64,000 nucleotides of DNA from JANTGF01 sp963750735 (lineage in GTDB: Bacteria > Bacteroidota > Bacteroidia > Bacteroidales > VadinHA17): contig CAVVRY010000006.1 of the NCBI GenBank assembly GCA_963750735.1, positions 434,001-498,000 on the forward strand, read 5' to 3'. The translations under genes and the position numbers were made by a program. This document shows positions 16,261 to 25,432 of the stretch, one piece after another (position 1 is the first letter of the stretch; each line of letters begins with the position of its first letter). The notes under the pieces were generated by a model. The model searched no databases and was not told where the DNA came from. It worked only from the letters and a program-made list of their open reading frames with translations.

Positions 16261-18231
16261 AATAAAATTGTGAGATCTGTTATTAAAAACAAACTGGTAA
16301 TCATGATAACAATTACTATTATCGGAATGCTTAATCATGCTCCAGCTGTTTTGTCTCAGGACTTTTCTTCATATCATAATTTTGATGAGATGACAAAAGA
16401 GTTGAAAAGTCTTGTAAATGCAAACACGAACATTGCTAAAATTGAATCTATTGGTAAAACCATTGAGGGACGTGATCTCTGGGTGGTTACAATAGCTAAT
16501 CCAGATGGTGCTCCGTTGGATGAGAGACCAGGTTTGTTTATAGGTGCAAATTTTGAGGGTGATCATCTTATCGGCAGTGAGATATCTCTTTCAGTTATAA
16601 ACCATCTATTAAAAAACTACAGTTCAGATGAAGCCGTTAAAGAGAGCATTGATGAGTATGTATATTATATCATACCAAGGATGAACCCTGACGGAGCAGA
16701 AAATATGTTTAATAATCTTAAGACTGGAAGAAAGACTAACATGTTTCAATATGATGGTGATAATGATGGTAGAATGGATGAGGATGGTCCTGATGATTTG
16801 AATAAGGACGGCCTTATTACGATGATGAGAGTGAAGGATGAAAATGGTCTCTATATGATAAATAAGGATGAGCCCAGACTTATGAAAAAAGCTGATCCCC
16901 AAAAAGGTGAAGCCGGTGCATATTCAATTTACTGGGAGGGTATTGACAATGATAATGATGGATTTATAAACGAAGATCCAACTGGAGGAGTTGATATTAA
17001 CCGAAACTTTATGCACGATTATCCTTATTTCAAGGATGATGCTGGATGGCACATGGTAAGTGAAAATGAGTCTGTCGCATTAATGGCCTGGGTAATAAAA
17101 CATAGAAATATTGCCATCATGTTGAATTTTGGGGAAAGTGATAACCTTATAAGTTCTCCAAACTCAAAAGGACAATTAAGTTCAGATAAGGGAATCGATC
17201 TAATAAGTATAGCCAATGAAAGTTATTCTAGTGCTGGTAAGGTTGGAATGATTAACACCAATACTAGAAACAGATTTGGTGGTATGTTCAGAATGGGTGG
17301 AAGCAGGCAGAGTCAAAAGGCTGCAGAACCTACTGGTCGACAAAGACCTTCAAGAAAGGCAGAAACCACCTTTAATACTGCTGATCTGGAATATTTCAAA
17401 AAAGCAGGTGATATGTACAAAGAATTAACTGGCATTAAAACACAACCCCCTTTAAGAGATCCAAAAGGTGCATTTTTTCATTATGGATATTTCCAGTTTG
17501 GTGTACTTTCATTTTCTACTCCCGGCTGGGGTATTGATGTAGCAGAAGATACTACCGAAGTAAGGAGAAGACCTGCTGGTGGTGACAGAGGGGGTGCTGC
17601 TCCAGCTGTAACATCGGCAAGGGAAGGCAGGGGAGCTGGTGCCAGTCGTACAATGTCACCAGGAATGCCTGCTCCTAGCGGTTCCCAAGGCGGAGGAATT
17701 GATCAAGAATTTCTTTCTTATTTGGATAAAAATAAGGTGAAAGGATTTGTTGACTGGCAGACTTTTAACCATCCGGAATTTGGGGAGGTTGAAATAGGTG
17801 GATTTACTCCTTATGAGATAAATAATCCGCCAGCATCTAAAATTGCTGAACTAGGTGAGGCTCATGGAAAGTTCGCTGTATGGTTATCCAGTTTATATGC
17901 AAATGTAAAAGTTGCTAAAACTGAGGTTGTTAATCATGGAGGTGGTATATTCAGAATTAAAGCTGAAGTAGAAAATACTGGATTTCTTCCTACCTCTCTT
18001 AGTCATGGAGTTACTTCAAGATCTGTTAGCCCAACTATGGTTCAGCTTGGAGTTAAACCAGAAACAATTATTTCAGGAACTGCCAAAACTAGTTTCTTTC
18101 AGGCTTTGGCCGGTTCAGGAACGAGACAAAAATACGAATGGCTAATCAAAGGAAAATCAGGTGATAAAATTGAACTTAAAGTTGTTGCCCAGAAGGCAGG
18201 AACTGATAAGGTTAATATTATATTGAAATAA
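16258..18231 (+). CDS. M14-type peptidase homologue, probably catalytically inactive
   Basis: 657 residues, with a signal sequence (hydrophobic 13-30, cleavage near VLSQ). The fold is that of zinc carboxypeptidases, but the ligands are changed. The HxxE motif of its neighbour (NIHGNE) is here NFEGDH (E100, H103). The third His (AYHNSGG in the neighbour) is replaced in MLNFGESDN, and the catalytic Glu (NELWSG) becomes STPGWG. The substrate-site block DINRNF is kept. Two acidic loops (DGDNDGRMDEDGPDD and DNDNDGFINEDP) look calcium-binding. A Gly/Arg/Pro-rich stretch (about 438-480) is low complexity. It may bind rather than cut peptides; that is inference. Confidence 0.82.
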   Translation: MNKIVRSVIKNKLVIMITITIIGMLNHAPAVLSQDFSSYHNFDEMTKELKSLVNANTNIAKIESIGKTIEGRDLWVVTIANPDGAPLDERPGLFIGANFEGDHLIGSEISLSVINHLLKNYSSDEAVKESIDEYVYYIIPRMNPDGAENMFNNLKTGRKTNMFQYDGDNDGRMDEDGPDDLNKDGLITMMRVKDENGLYMINKDEPRLMKKADPQKGEAGAYSIYWEGIDNDNDGFINEDPTGGVDINRNFMHDYPYFKDDAGWHMVSENESVALMAWVIKHRNIAIMLNFGESDNLISSPNSKGQLSSDKGIDLISIANESYSSAGKVGMINTNTRNRFGGMFRMGGSRQSQKAAEPTGRQRPSRKAETTFNTADLEYFKKAGDMYKELTGIKTQPPLRDPKGAFFHYGYFQFGVLSFSTPGWGIDVAEDTTEVRRRPAGGDRGGAAPAVTSAREGRGAGASRTMSPGMPAPSGSQGGGIDQEFLSYLDKNKVKGFVDWQTFNHPEFGEVEIGGFTPYEINNPPASKIAELGEAHGKFAVWLSSLYANVKVAKTEVVNHGGGIFRIKAEVENTGFLPTSLSHGVTSRSVSPTMVQLGVKPETIISGTAKTSFFQALAGSGTRQKYEWLIKGKSGDKIELKVVAQKAGTDKVNIILK

Positions 18232-18255
18232 TTGAGATAATAATAAATTCAAAAT

Positions 18256-18271
18256 GGAGGAAAAAAAAGTG
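18256..18271 (+). promoter_or_regulatory. Shine-Dalgarno site and GTG start of the second M14 gene
   Basis: GGAGG (18256-18260) lies eight bases before a GTG at 18269. An ATG at 18254 is in frame but would place this site inside the coding sequence, and the neighbour has the same GGAGG-GTG-AAT-A design, so the GTG is preferred. Confidence 0.65.
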
Positions 18272-20056
18272 AATACAATATATAAAACCTTAGCTTTTGC
18301 ATTTGTCGTTTTATTAATTATGACAATTGTATCACCCGTATCCTATGCTCAGGAATATGCATCAGACCCGCAATTTAAGGTTAAAATTGATTTTAACCGC
18401 TGGCATGATGTTAATGAATTATGGGATGACATGAGACGCCTTGAAAAAGCCTTTCCTGAATTTCTAAAACTGGGATCAGTTGGGAAATCCTATAACGGAC
18501 AGGAAATAATGTATATGACAATTAACAATCCTGAAACCGGACCTGAATTAAATAAAGCGGCAATGTATGTTGATGCCAATATTCATGGTAATGAAATACA
18601 GGGTGGTGAAATTTGTCTGTATACCATATGGTATCTTATGGAGAACTATGGAAAGATAGATAAAGTAACCCGTCTTGTCGATGAAAGAGTCTTTTATATT
18701 TTTCCCACCGTTAACCCTGATGGCCGTCAGTATTTTATGGAAGGTGAGGGTGGCGGAGCTCGTTCAGGTCATGTTCCGGTCGACAGTGATAATGACGGTC
18801 TTTATGAAGAAGATGGACCTAACGACCTTAACGGTAACGGAGTGATTGAACAAATAAGATTGTACGTGCCCGGAAAAGGAAATATGAGAATCAGCACAAG
18901 GGATAAAAGAATAATGGAGCCTGTAGGTTTTGGAGAAACCGGTGATTATATAATTCTTGGATCAGAAGGAATTGATGATGATGGTGATGGCAGGGTTAAT
19001 GAAGATGGCCCCGGTAGTTATGATCCGAACAGAAACTGGGCAATCGATTGGCAACCTAATTATGTGCAGGGAGGTGCTATGGAATTTCCTTTTCAGTTAC
19101 CTGAATCTAATGCGATAAATAAATTTCTGATGTCCCATCCAAATATTGCCGGTGTACAGGCCTATCATAATAGTGGCGGAATGATACTGCGCGGACCGGG
19201 AGCTGAATCGCTGGGTGAATATCCTGCTTCAGATGTTAAATTTTATGATGAACTGGGGAAAAATGGTGAAAGAATATTACCATTCTATAGATATATTGTC
19301 ATCTGGAGTGGCTTGTATACGGTACATGGAGGTTTCATTGATTGGACAAGTGATGGATTAGGTATGATCTCATTCTCAAATGAACTGTGGAGTGGCAGGC
19401 AATATTATACAAGCTCTGAACTCCAGGAGCAAACCCAGGATCCCAACAGCCCGATTTCCAGACAAACAGGTAGTTACTTTTTTGATGATTATCTTGAATT
19501 CGGAGATCAGTATGTTGACTGGAAAGAGTTTAACCATCCTGATTATGGAAAAGTTGAGATGGGAGGTCGCTGGAAAAAAACAAGAGGAAGAATTCCACCA
19601 AGGTTCATGAATGAAGAACTTTGCCACAGGAATATGGCCTTTACGCTATATCAGGCAGATGAAATGCCAATGATGAAAATGGGTGAGCATAAAGTGGAAA
19701 AGATTGGGAATGGTGTTTACAAGGTTTGGATTGAGTTTTCTAACCCTAAGGTGGCACCAACTATTACAGCTAAAGCAGCTCAAAATAATGTTGTTAGGCC
19801 TGACCTCTTAACACTCGATGGTAATGTAGATATAATTTCTGCAAGCTGGATAAATGATCCCAAAACCAATGATTATTTAAAGCCTATTCCTCAGGAAATT
19901 GATCAGCATGATCTAAAACGAATAATGCTTAGAAATGGGCAGCCAGGTAAAACTTCCAGAACAATTCAATATTTGGTGAAAGGTTCAGGGAAAGTTACCG
20001 TAAAATATGATTCAGTGAAAGGCGGAATCGTAAGTACTTCCATTGATGTAAAATAA
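18269..20056 (+). CDS. M14 family zinc carboxypeptidase, probably active
   Basis: 595 residues from GTG 18269. It has a signal peptide (core TLAFAFVVLLIMTIV, cleavage near SYAQ). The zinc ligands are complete: H106 and E109 in NIHGNEIQGGE, and H300 in VQAYHNSGG. The substrate-binding DPNRNW and the catalytic E373 in NELWSG are also present. Two inserts (DSDNDGLYEEDGPNDLNGNG and DDDGDGRVNEDGPG) look like calcium-binding loops, as in the preceding gene. It should trim peptides in the periplasm or outside the cell. The gap to the upstream paralogue is 37 bp, so they form one operon that ends at the hairpin at 20096. Confidence 0.9.
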   Translation: MNTIYKTLAFAFVVLLIMTIVSPVSYAQEYASDPQFKVKIDFNRWHDVNELWDDMRRLEKAFPEFLKLGSVGKSYNGQEIMYMTINNPETGPELNKAAMYVDANIHGNEIQGGEICLYTIWYLMENYGKIDKVTRLVDERVFYIFPTVNPDGRQYFMEGEGGGARSGHVPVDSDNDGLYEEDGPNDLNGNGVIEQIRLYVPGKGNMRISTRDKRIMEPVGFGETGDYIILGSEGIDDDGDGRVNEDGPGSYDPNRNWAIDWQPNYVQGGAMEFPFQLPESNAINKFLMSHPNIAGVQAYHNSGGMILRGPGAESLGEYPASDVKFYDELGKNGERILPFYRYIVIWSGLYTVHGGFIDWTSDGLGMISFSNELWSGRQYYTSSELQEQTQDPNSPISRQTGSYFFDDYLEFGDQYVDWKEFNHPDYGKVEMGGRWKKTRGRIPPRFMNEELCHRNMAFTLYQADEMPMMKMGEHKVEKIGNGVYKVWIEFSNPKVAPTITAKAAQNNVVRPDLLTLDGNVDIISASWINDPKTNDYLKPIPQEIDQHDLKRIMLRNGQPGKTSRTIQYLVKGSGKVTVKYDSVKGGIVSTSIDVK

Positions 20057-20095
20057 TTTATAACTTTACTAGCGTTAATTTCCTAACTCGTAAAA

Positions 20096-20131
20096 ACAGG
20101 ACAAGAGTTCATTATAGACCTCTTGTCCTGT
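20096..20131 (+). terminator. Strong bidirectional terminator
   Basis: ACAGGACAAGAG (20096-20107) pairs perfectly with CTCTTGTCCTGT (20120-20131). It is flanked by A and T runs and sits between the convergent M14 operon and tRNA-Leu. Confidence 0.85.
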
Positions 20132-20132
20132 T

Positions 20133-20219
20133 TGGTACCCGGGGCGGGACTTGAACCCGCACGAACCAAAGTCCACTGGATTTTAAGTCCAGCGCGTCTA
20201 CCAATTCCGCCACCCGGGC
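20133..20219 (-). tRNA. tRNA-Leu (TAA), CCA encoded
   Basis: The reverse complement begins GCCCGGGTGGCGGAATTGG and has the anticodon stem CTGGA/TCCAG with anticodon TAA. A long variable arm is typical of Leu, and the T arm is GCGGG/CCCGC with TTCAAGT. CCA is encoded at 20135-20133. The first acceptor pair is G-T. An altered copy of its 5' end lies upstream at about 20272-20364. Confidence 0.93.
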
Positions 20220-20271
20220 TAATAATTATTTATCTCTAATTTCTAAATGTACTCTGTTATAATTTAAATTT

Positions 20272-20364
20272 ACCAAGGTGGCGGAATTGGCTTCCCTGCA
20301 TTCTGGCTACTCACTGAAATTGTCCACCGGACAATTTCTTCACGGTCGTCCCTGCCACCCGGGC
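20272..20364 (-). repeat. Altered partial copy of the tRNA-Leu 5' end with insert
   Basis: On the + strand the copy begins TACCAA and ends CCACCCGGGC plus a leader (ATAATTTGTCTTTAGC) like that after the real gene. Between them is GGTGGCGGAATTGG, the reverse complement of the tRNA piece that should be there. After it comes a segment holding GAAATTGTCC/GGACAATTTC around ACC, flanked by TCCCTG words. It cannot make a tRNA. Confidence 0.7.
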
Positions 20365-20382
20365 ATAATTTGTCTTTAGCTT

Positions 20383-20411
20383 AAAAAAGCCACCATCTGG
20401 AGGCTTTTCTT
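20383..20411 (-). terminator. Terminator of tRNA-Gly
   Basis: On the minus strand AAAAGCC pairs with GGCTTTT around a 10-base loop and is followed by T residues, just past the tRNA-Gly 3' end. Confidence 0.6.
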
Positions 20412-20413
20412 TG

Positions 20414-20486
<73 letters not shown>

Positions 20487-20537
20487 GTAATCAATTTTAT
20501 TAAAAGTACAAATCTACACCAAGAGTCCCAAATAACC

Positions 20538-20635
20538 TCAACTGAGTTCCGAAAATGATTTATCATTTTCGAGAATCCTCGAAATTTTAGCCAAAGTTTA
20601 CTTTGGACAATTTCGGGACTATTTTCGCGTAATCA
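20538..20635 (-). repeat. Partial tRNA-Gly copy interrupted by a 72-bp foldable insert
   Basis: TCAACTGAG (up to 20546) and CTATTTTCGCGTAATCA (20619-20635) together reproduce the 5' end and leader of tRNA-Gly at 20470-20493, but are separated by 20547-20618. The arrangement matches that at tRNA-Phe. Confidence 0.85.
20547..20618. mobile_element. Cloverleaf-like palindromic insert B (72 bp)
   Basis: The outer stem TTCCGAAA pairs with TTTCGGGA. Inside are hairpin GAAAATGA/TCATTTTC with loop TTTA (20551-20570), hairpin TCGAG/CTCGA with loop AATC (20569-20582), and hairpin CCAAAG/CTTTGG with loop TTTA (20591-20606). The order and design match insert A at 5051-5139, with stem bases changed on both sides so that pairing is kept. 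Confidence 0.6.
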
Positions 20636-20752
20636 AAATGTGCCTGCAAAAATACTACTTTTTCATTAATACAAAAAAAATTCTTAGTCTATTGATTTAA
20701 ATATTGTAAAATATATTTTATCCTATTTAATAATAGGATTTATAATACTTCA

Positions 20753-23369
20753 CTACTTACCCAGGTGTTTTCTAATATCGTTAAGTTTATTCAGAGCCTC
20801 CATTGGAGTCAGGTTATTTATATCAATATTTAATAGTTCGTCCCTGATTTGTTGTAATACAGGATCATCCAATTGGAATATACTGAGTTGTAATCCTTCC
20901 CTGTGTTCAGCAAGTTCAGAAACTGGTTTAGTAAGACTGTTTTTTTGATGAGATTGTTCCAGTTCTTCTAGTATTTCATCTGCTCTTTTCAATACCGATT
21001 TAGGCATTCCTGCCATTCTGGCTACGTGGATTCCAAAACTGTGTTCACTTCCACCTCTTTTCAACTTTCTGATAAACAAAACTTTATTATCTAGTTCCTT
21101 GATTGAAACATTAAAGTTCTTAACTCGTGAGAAAGAGTTTTCCATTTCATTTAGTTCATGATAATGCGTAGCAAAAAGTGTTTTGGCCCTTCCAGCAGGA
21201 TTCTCATGAATGTATTCTACCATAGCCCAGGCGATTGAAATTCCATCATAAGTACTGGTGCCCCTTCCTATTTCATCCAATAGAACCAGGCTTCGGGAGG
21301 ACAGGTTATTCAAGATGCTGGCAGCTTCGTTCATTTCAACCATAAAAGTTGATTCACCAAGAGAAATATTATCACTGGCACCAACCCGTGTAAAGATTTT
21401 ATCGACTACTCCTATATTGGCAGCTTTTGCAGGAATGAATGAACCAATTTGTGCCAACAATACAATAAGCGCTGTCTGTCTTAGAAGAGCTGATTTACCT
21501 GACATATTTGGCCCGGTAAGAATGATTATCTGTTGTTTTTCGTTATCCAGATAGACATCATTTGGCACATATTTTTCATCAAGAGGTAATTGCTTTTCAA
21601 TTACAGGATGTCTTCCCTGCTTAATATCAATCACTTCAGAATCATCAATTGATGGCCTAACATACTTATTTAATATAGATATAGAGGCAAATGACAAAAG
21701 ACAATCCAGATTGGCAATTAGTGAGGCATTGTGTTGTATTACAGGAATATAGTCAAATAAGCCCTGGACTAAATTATTAAAAAGTGAAGCTTCCAGTATT
21801 TGAATTTTTTCTTCTGCTCCAAGGATTTTATTTTCATATTCTTTCAGTTCTTCAGTAATATATCTTTCTGCGTTAACCAAAGTTTGTTTTCTTATCCACT
21901 CAGTTGGTACCTTATCCTTATGAGCATTGGTTACTTCAATATAATACCCAAATACATTGTTGAACCCAATTTTTAATGAAGTAATTTCAGTTTTTTTGCT
22001 TTCTCGCTGCTGCAATTTTACAAGGTAATCTTTCCCTGAATACAAGATTTCCCTAAGATCATCTAGCTCTTCAGAAACACCAGTGGCAATTACCATACCT
22101 TTGCTCACCTGTACTGGTGGTTCCTCATTCATTTCAAGATCAATCTTTTCACGAATCTGACGGCATGGGTTCAGCTGTTCCCCAATCTTTTTTAAGGAAT
22201 TGATATTGGAAGCATTACAAAATTCAATTATAGGATCAATTGCAAAAAGTGAATTCTTTAAATGTGCCAATTCACGTGGGTTGATTTTGCCCACTGAAAC
22301 TTTTGAAATAAGTCTTTCGATATCACCTATCAACCGAATTTGCTCTTCAACTTCCTCCTTTTCTTTAATATGATTAATAAAGTATTCAACGGTATCGTGT
22401 CTTTCAGTAATGGCCTGGATTTCTTTAAGTGGCATGGCTGTCCACCTTTTTAACATCCTGGAGCCCATTGGTGAAATTGTATGATCAATTATATCAATTA
22501 GGGTTTTAGCCCCCTCATTTAAGAGAATGAAACAATTCAAGGTTCCGGATTGTGAATTTATCAAGCCAAACAAAATGTTTTTCTTCAATCCGTGAAAGAG
22601 AATTGATGTGCTGTAACTGTGTATGTTGTGTAAGGTCAAGATATTGTAGAATGGCTCCTGATGCTACTACTCCAAAATGATAGTCGTTTACGCCAAATCC
22701 TTTAAGTGAAGTTGTTTGAAAATGCTTAAGTAGCCTTTCTACCGAGGTTTCTTCATTATAGACCCAGTCATCAAGTTTGTATGTATAAAATTTGTTCCCA
22801 AATGCTTCCTCGAACATCTTTTGTTTAGATTTTTCAATTAGGATTTCTTTGGGTTGGAAATTATTTAAAAGTTGATCAACATATTCAAAGCTGCCCTCAG
22901 CTGTTAAAAACTCACCGGTTGAAATATCGAGTAATGAAAGTCCTGCAATTCGTTTTTCAATATGTACAGAAGCAAGAAAGTTATTTTCTTTGTGTTCAAG
23001 GACATTGTCATTAAGTGAAACCCCTGGGGTAACCAGTTCGGTAATTCCTCTTTTTACAATCTTTTTGGTAAGCTTTGGATCTTCTAATTGCTCACAGATA
23101 GCTACACGTTGACCGGCTCTAACAAGTTTTGGAAGATAAGTATCTACAGCATGATGTGGAAAACCGGCAAGTTCAACAAAAGAGGCAGCTCCATTGGCCC
23201 TTCGGGTTAATGTGATTCCAAGAATTTCAGCCGCTTTTATAGCATCCTCGCCAAAAGTTTCGTAAAAATCACCAACTCTAAAAAGCAAAATGGCATCAGG
23301 ATGCTTAGCCTTTATCCCATTGTATTGCTTCATTAAAGGCGTTTCTACTATTTTCGTTTTGCTGCTCAA
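20753..23369 (-). pseudogene. mutS: DNA mismatch repair protein MutS, one frameshift
   Basis: The first 284 residues (from ATG 23369) hold the mismatch-binding domain with FRVGDFYETFG, whose Phe and Glu contact mispairs. The remaining part holds the clamp, the Walker A LTGPNMSGKSALLRQ, the signature around GRGTSTYDGISIAWA, and the dimer end. They join near 22520: CTTAAATGAG reads to a stop, but CTTAATGAG gives HSLNEGAKTL, the normal core sequence. The corrected length is 871 residues, typical for MutS. If the extra base is real, mismatch repair would be lost; if not, this is an assembly error. Confidence 0.9.
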
Positions 23370-23562
23370 AATGATAAAAAAAAGTGACTGAATATGTCAC
23401 AAAAATAGCAATAGTTAGCTGTAAAGGAATATTCTTCACATAATTATTCCAAGCCTGTTTACTTTTAATTATAGATATAAACCTTGGCTAGTTGCTATTG
23501 TCAGGAGGCTGACAGAAAGTTGATATTTGTATGAATATTTTTGAAAAGCTTTTTAATAAATA

Positions 23563-23646
23563 GCTCCTGTGCATTCACGCGCCGGGAATGGAAGAAACAG
23601 ATTATGGATTTATGACATAGAAGATGGAAAGGAGGACATTATTTAA
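23563..23646 (+). pseudogene. Possible C-terminal scrap of a lost protein gene
   Basis: After a stop the frame reads APVHSRAGNGRNRLWIYDIE then DGKEDII and stop. The composition (RLWIYDIEDGK) looks like real protein, perhaps the last strand of a beta-propeller, but there is no start and no upstream part. A terminator follows 78 bp later. Confidence 0.25.
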
Positions 23647-23724
23647 ATCATAAAAGATTTATGCGCCATACATATCCGATTTTTTATTAACCAGTCAAAT
23701 GATCCTAATCTGAAGGAATCCTAT

Positions 23725-23757
23725 CCCCACTGTCTAATAGCAGTGGGGTATTTTTTT
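23725..23757 (+). terminator. Orphan Rho-independent terminator
   Basis: CCCCACTG (23725-23732) pairs with CAGTGGGG (23741-23748), then TA and seven T. It points rightwards, yet no intact + strand gene lies upstream, so it ends either a decayed gene or a small RNA. Confidence 0.75.
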
Positions 23758-23936
23758 ATTTGTCAGGTTTGAAAATATGTTTAATAACCTGTTAATTGTT
23801 GGTAAAATTCATTTTTTATACTTGAAAATAATTTTAATTTCAGCCCTTTATCATCTTTATTTAATGGTCTGTAAGCTGGTTTGAAAAGTTTTTAGCAACC
23901 AATTCCATTAGGTTTATAACAATAAATAACTAATTG

Positions 23937-25283
23937 ATGAAAAAAGTTTTAATCCTGGGAGCTGGTTTGGTAGTAAAACCAATTGTGGATTTTCTTTTAA
24001 ACGAGAACTATAAAGTTACATTGGCAGACAAAAACAAAGCCAGAGCAGAGGAATTGATTAATAATCACAGCAATGGAGTCGCCATAGATTTGGATGCAGA
24101 TGATGGAGATGCTTTGGGGCGGATGATTTCAGACCATGATATTGTGGTTAGCTTGTTGCCTTTTGCCTATCATGTTAAAGTGGCCAAAACGTGTATTGAA
24201 AACAAAAAAAACATGGTCTCTACCTCCTATGCAAAACCCGAGATGCAAGCATTGGGAGATGAAGCAAAAGAAGCTGGTGTATTAATACTTAATGAAATAG
24301 GTCTTGATCCGGGTATTGATCACATGTCTGCTATGAAGATTATTGATAAAGTTCATAGCCGAAATGGCAAAATTGAGAAATTGTACTCCATTTGTGGTGC
24401 TTTGCCTGCATTGGAAAATGCTGATAATCCATTCCGATATAAATTTTCGTGGAGCCCAAAGGGAGTGGTTATGGCTGCAAAAAATGACGCAAAATATCTA
24501 AAAAATGGCAATAAAATATTTGTTATGTCAGAAGATATTTTCAGAGATATTTTCACCATTGATTTTCCAGAAGTTGGAGAGTTATGCGTATATCCAAACA
24601 GAGACTCTATTCATTATATCGATGTATATCAAATTCATGAAGTAGATACAATGTTTCGCGGCACTTTTAGATATCCAGGTTGGTGTAAAAGTATGAATGC
24701 TGTGAAGGATCTGGGACTTTTAGGTAGTGATACCATTGATATGACAAATATGACCTATGCCGGTATGGTTGCGAAGCTTATAGAAGAGGAAAATACGGAC
24801 AATATCAGGAAAAAGGTTGCAAAATACCTACAACTCGATGTAGAATCACATGGAATTAAGGCTCTTGAGTGGTTGGGTATGCTGGATGAGAAGCCTCTAA
24901 ACAGGAAGGAAGAAGCTCCTTTCGAAGTTACTTCTGACATTATGATTGAAAAGATGTGGCTTGGTGATGATGAAAAGGACATGGTAGCAATGCAACACTT
25001 TGTTCTTGCAAGTTACCCCGATGGAACGAAAGAAGTAATTAAATCAAGAATGTTGGATTTTGGTTCTCCCTCTACCGATACATCAATATCACGTACTGTT
25101 GCACTTCCGGCTGCCATTGCAGTAAAAATGATTCTAGAGGGTGTAATTCATATTACAGGTGTGCATCGTCCAGTTCATTCTGAGATTTATAACCCGGTAC
25201 TGAATGAATTAGAGAAAGTAGGAATAAAAATGATTGAGGAGTATGATTTGCCTGAAAGTGATTTCCTTAAGGTAGGGGAATAA
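23937..25283 (+). CDS. Saccharopine dehydrogenase-family oxidoreductase
   Basis: 448 residues from the ATG at 23937. The N-terminal Rossmann fold has VLILGAGLVVKP (3-14) and the acidic end of the second strand (LADKNK). The central part follows saccharopine reductase (LNEIGLDPGIDHMSAMK). It matches the Lys9-like, glutamate-forming enzyme that acts on saccharopine or related N-linked amino acids with NAD(P). No partner lysine-ketoglutarate reductase is present. The protein is probably cytoplasmic. The first codon could also be the TTG at 23934, which would add one Met-equivalent residue. Confidence 0.85.
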   Translation: MKKVLILGAGLVVKPIVDFLLNENYKVTLADKNKARAEELINNHSNGVAIDLDADDGDALGRMISDHDIVVSLLPFAYHVKVAKTCIENKKNMVSTSYAKPEMQALGDEAKEAGVLILNEIGLDPGIDHMSAMKIIDKVHSRNGKIEKLYSICGALPALENADNPFRYKFSWSPKGVVMAAKNDAKYLKNGNKIFVMSEDIFRDIFTIDFPEVGELCVYPNRDSIHYIDVYQIHEVDTMFRGTFRYPGWCKSMNAVKDLGLLGSDTIDMTNMTYAGMVAKLIEEENTDNIRKKVAKYLQLDVESHGIKALEWLGMLDEKPLNRKEEAPFEVTSDIMIEKMWLGDDEKDMVAMQHFVLASYPDGTKEVIKSRMLDFGSPSTDTSISRTVALPAAIAVKMILEGVIHITGVHRPVHSEIYNPVLNELEKVGIKMIEEYDLPESDFLKVGE

Positions 25284-25432
25284 ATACTCCAAAAAATATT
25301 TATTTAAAAAGTTCGTTCATTAAAACGGGCTTTTTGTTGTAAATACAGTTACTATAGCTATTAAGTTTGAAAAGAAAACTTTCAAAAACTTTATTTATCT
25401 TTATTTTTCTAACTAATAGAATTAATATTTTA

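Larger units (their letters stand above)
23370..23933. other. Intergenic between divergent mutS and the dehydrogenase gene
   Basis: It holds a possible protein-coding scrap (23563-23646) and an orphan terminator (23725-23757). No intact gene is seen. It should also contain the divergent promoters of the two flanking genes, which I could not place with confidence. Confidence 0.4.

Noticed and set aside
20538..20635. Second tRNA-Gly gene
   Set aside because: It has only part of the D arm and acceptor 5' strand, split by an insert; the 3' half is absent.
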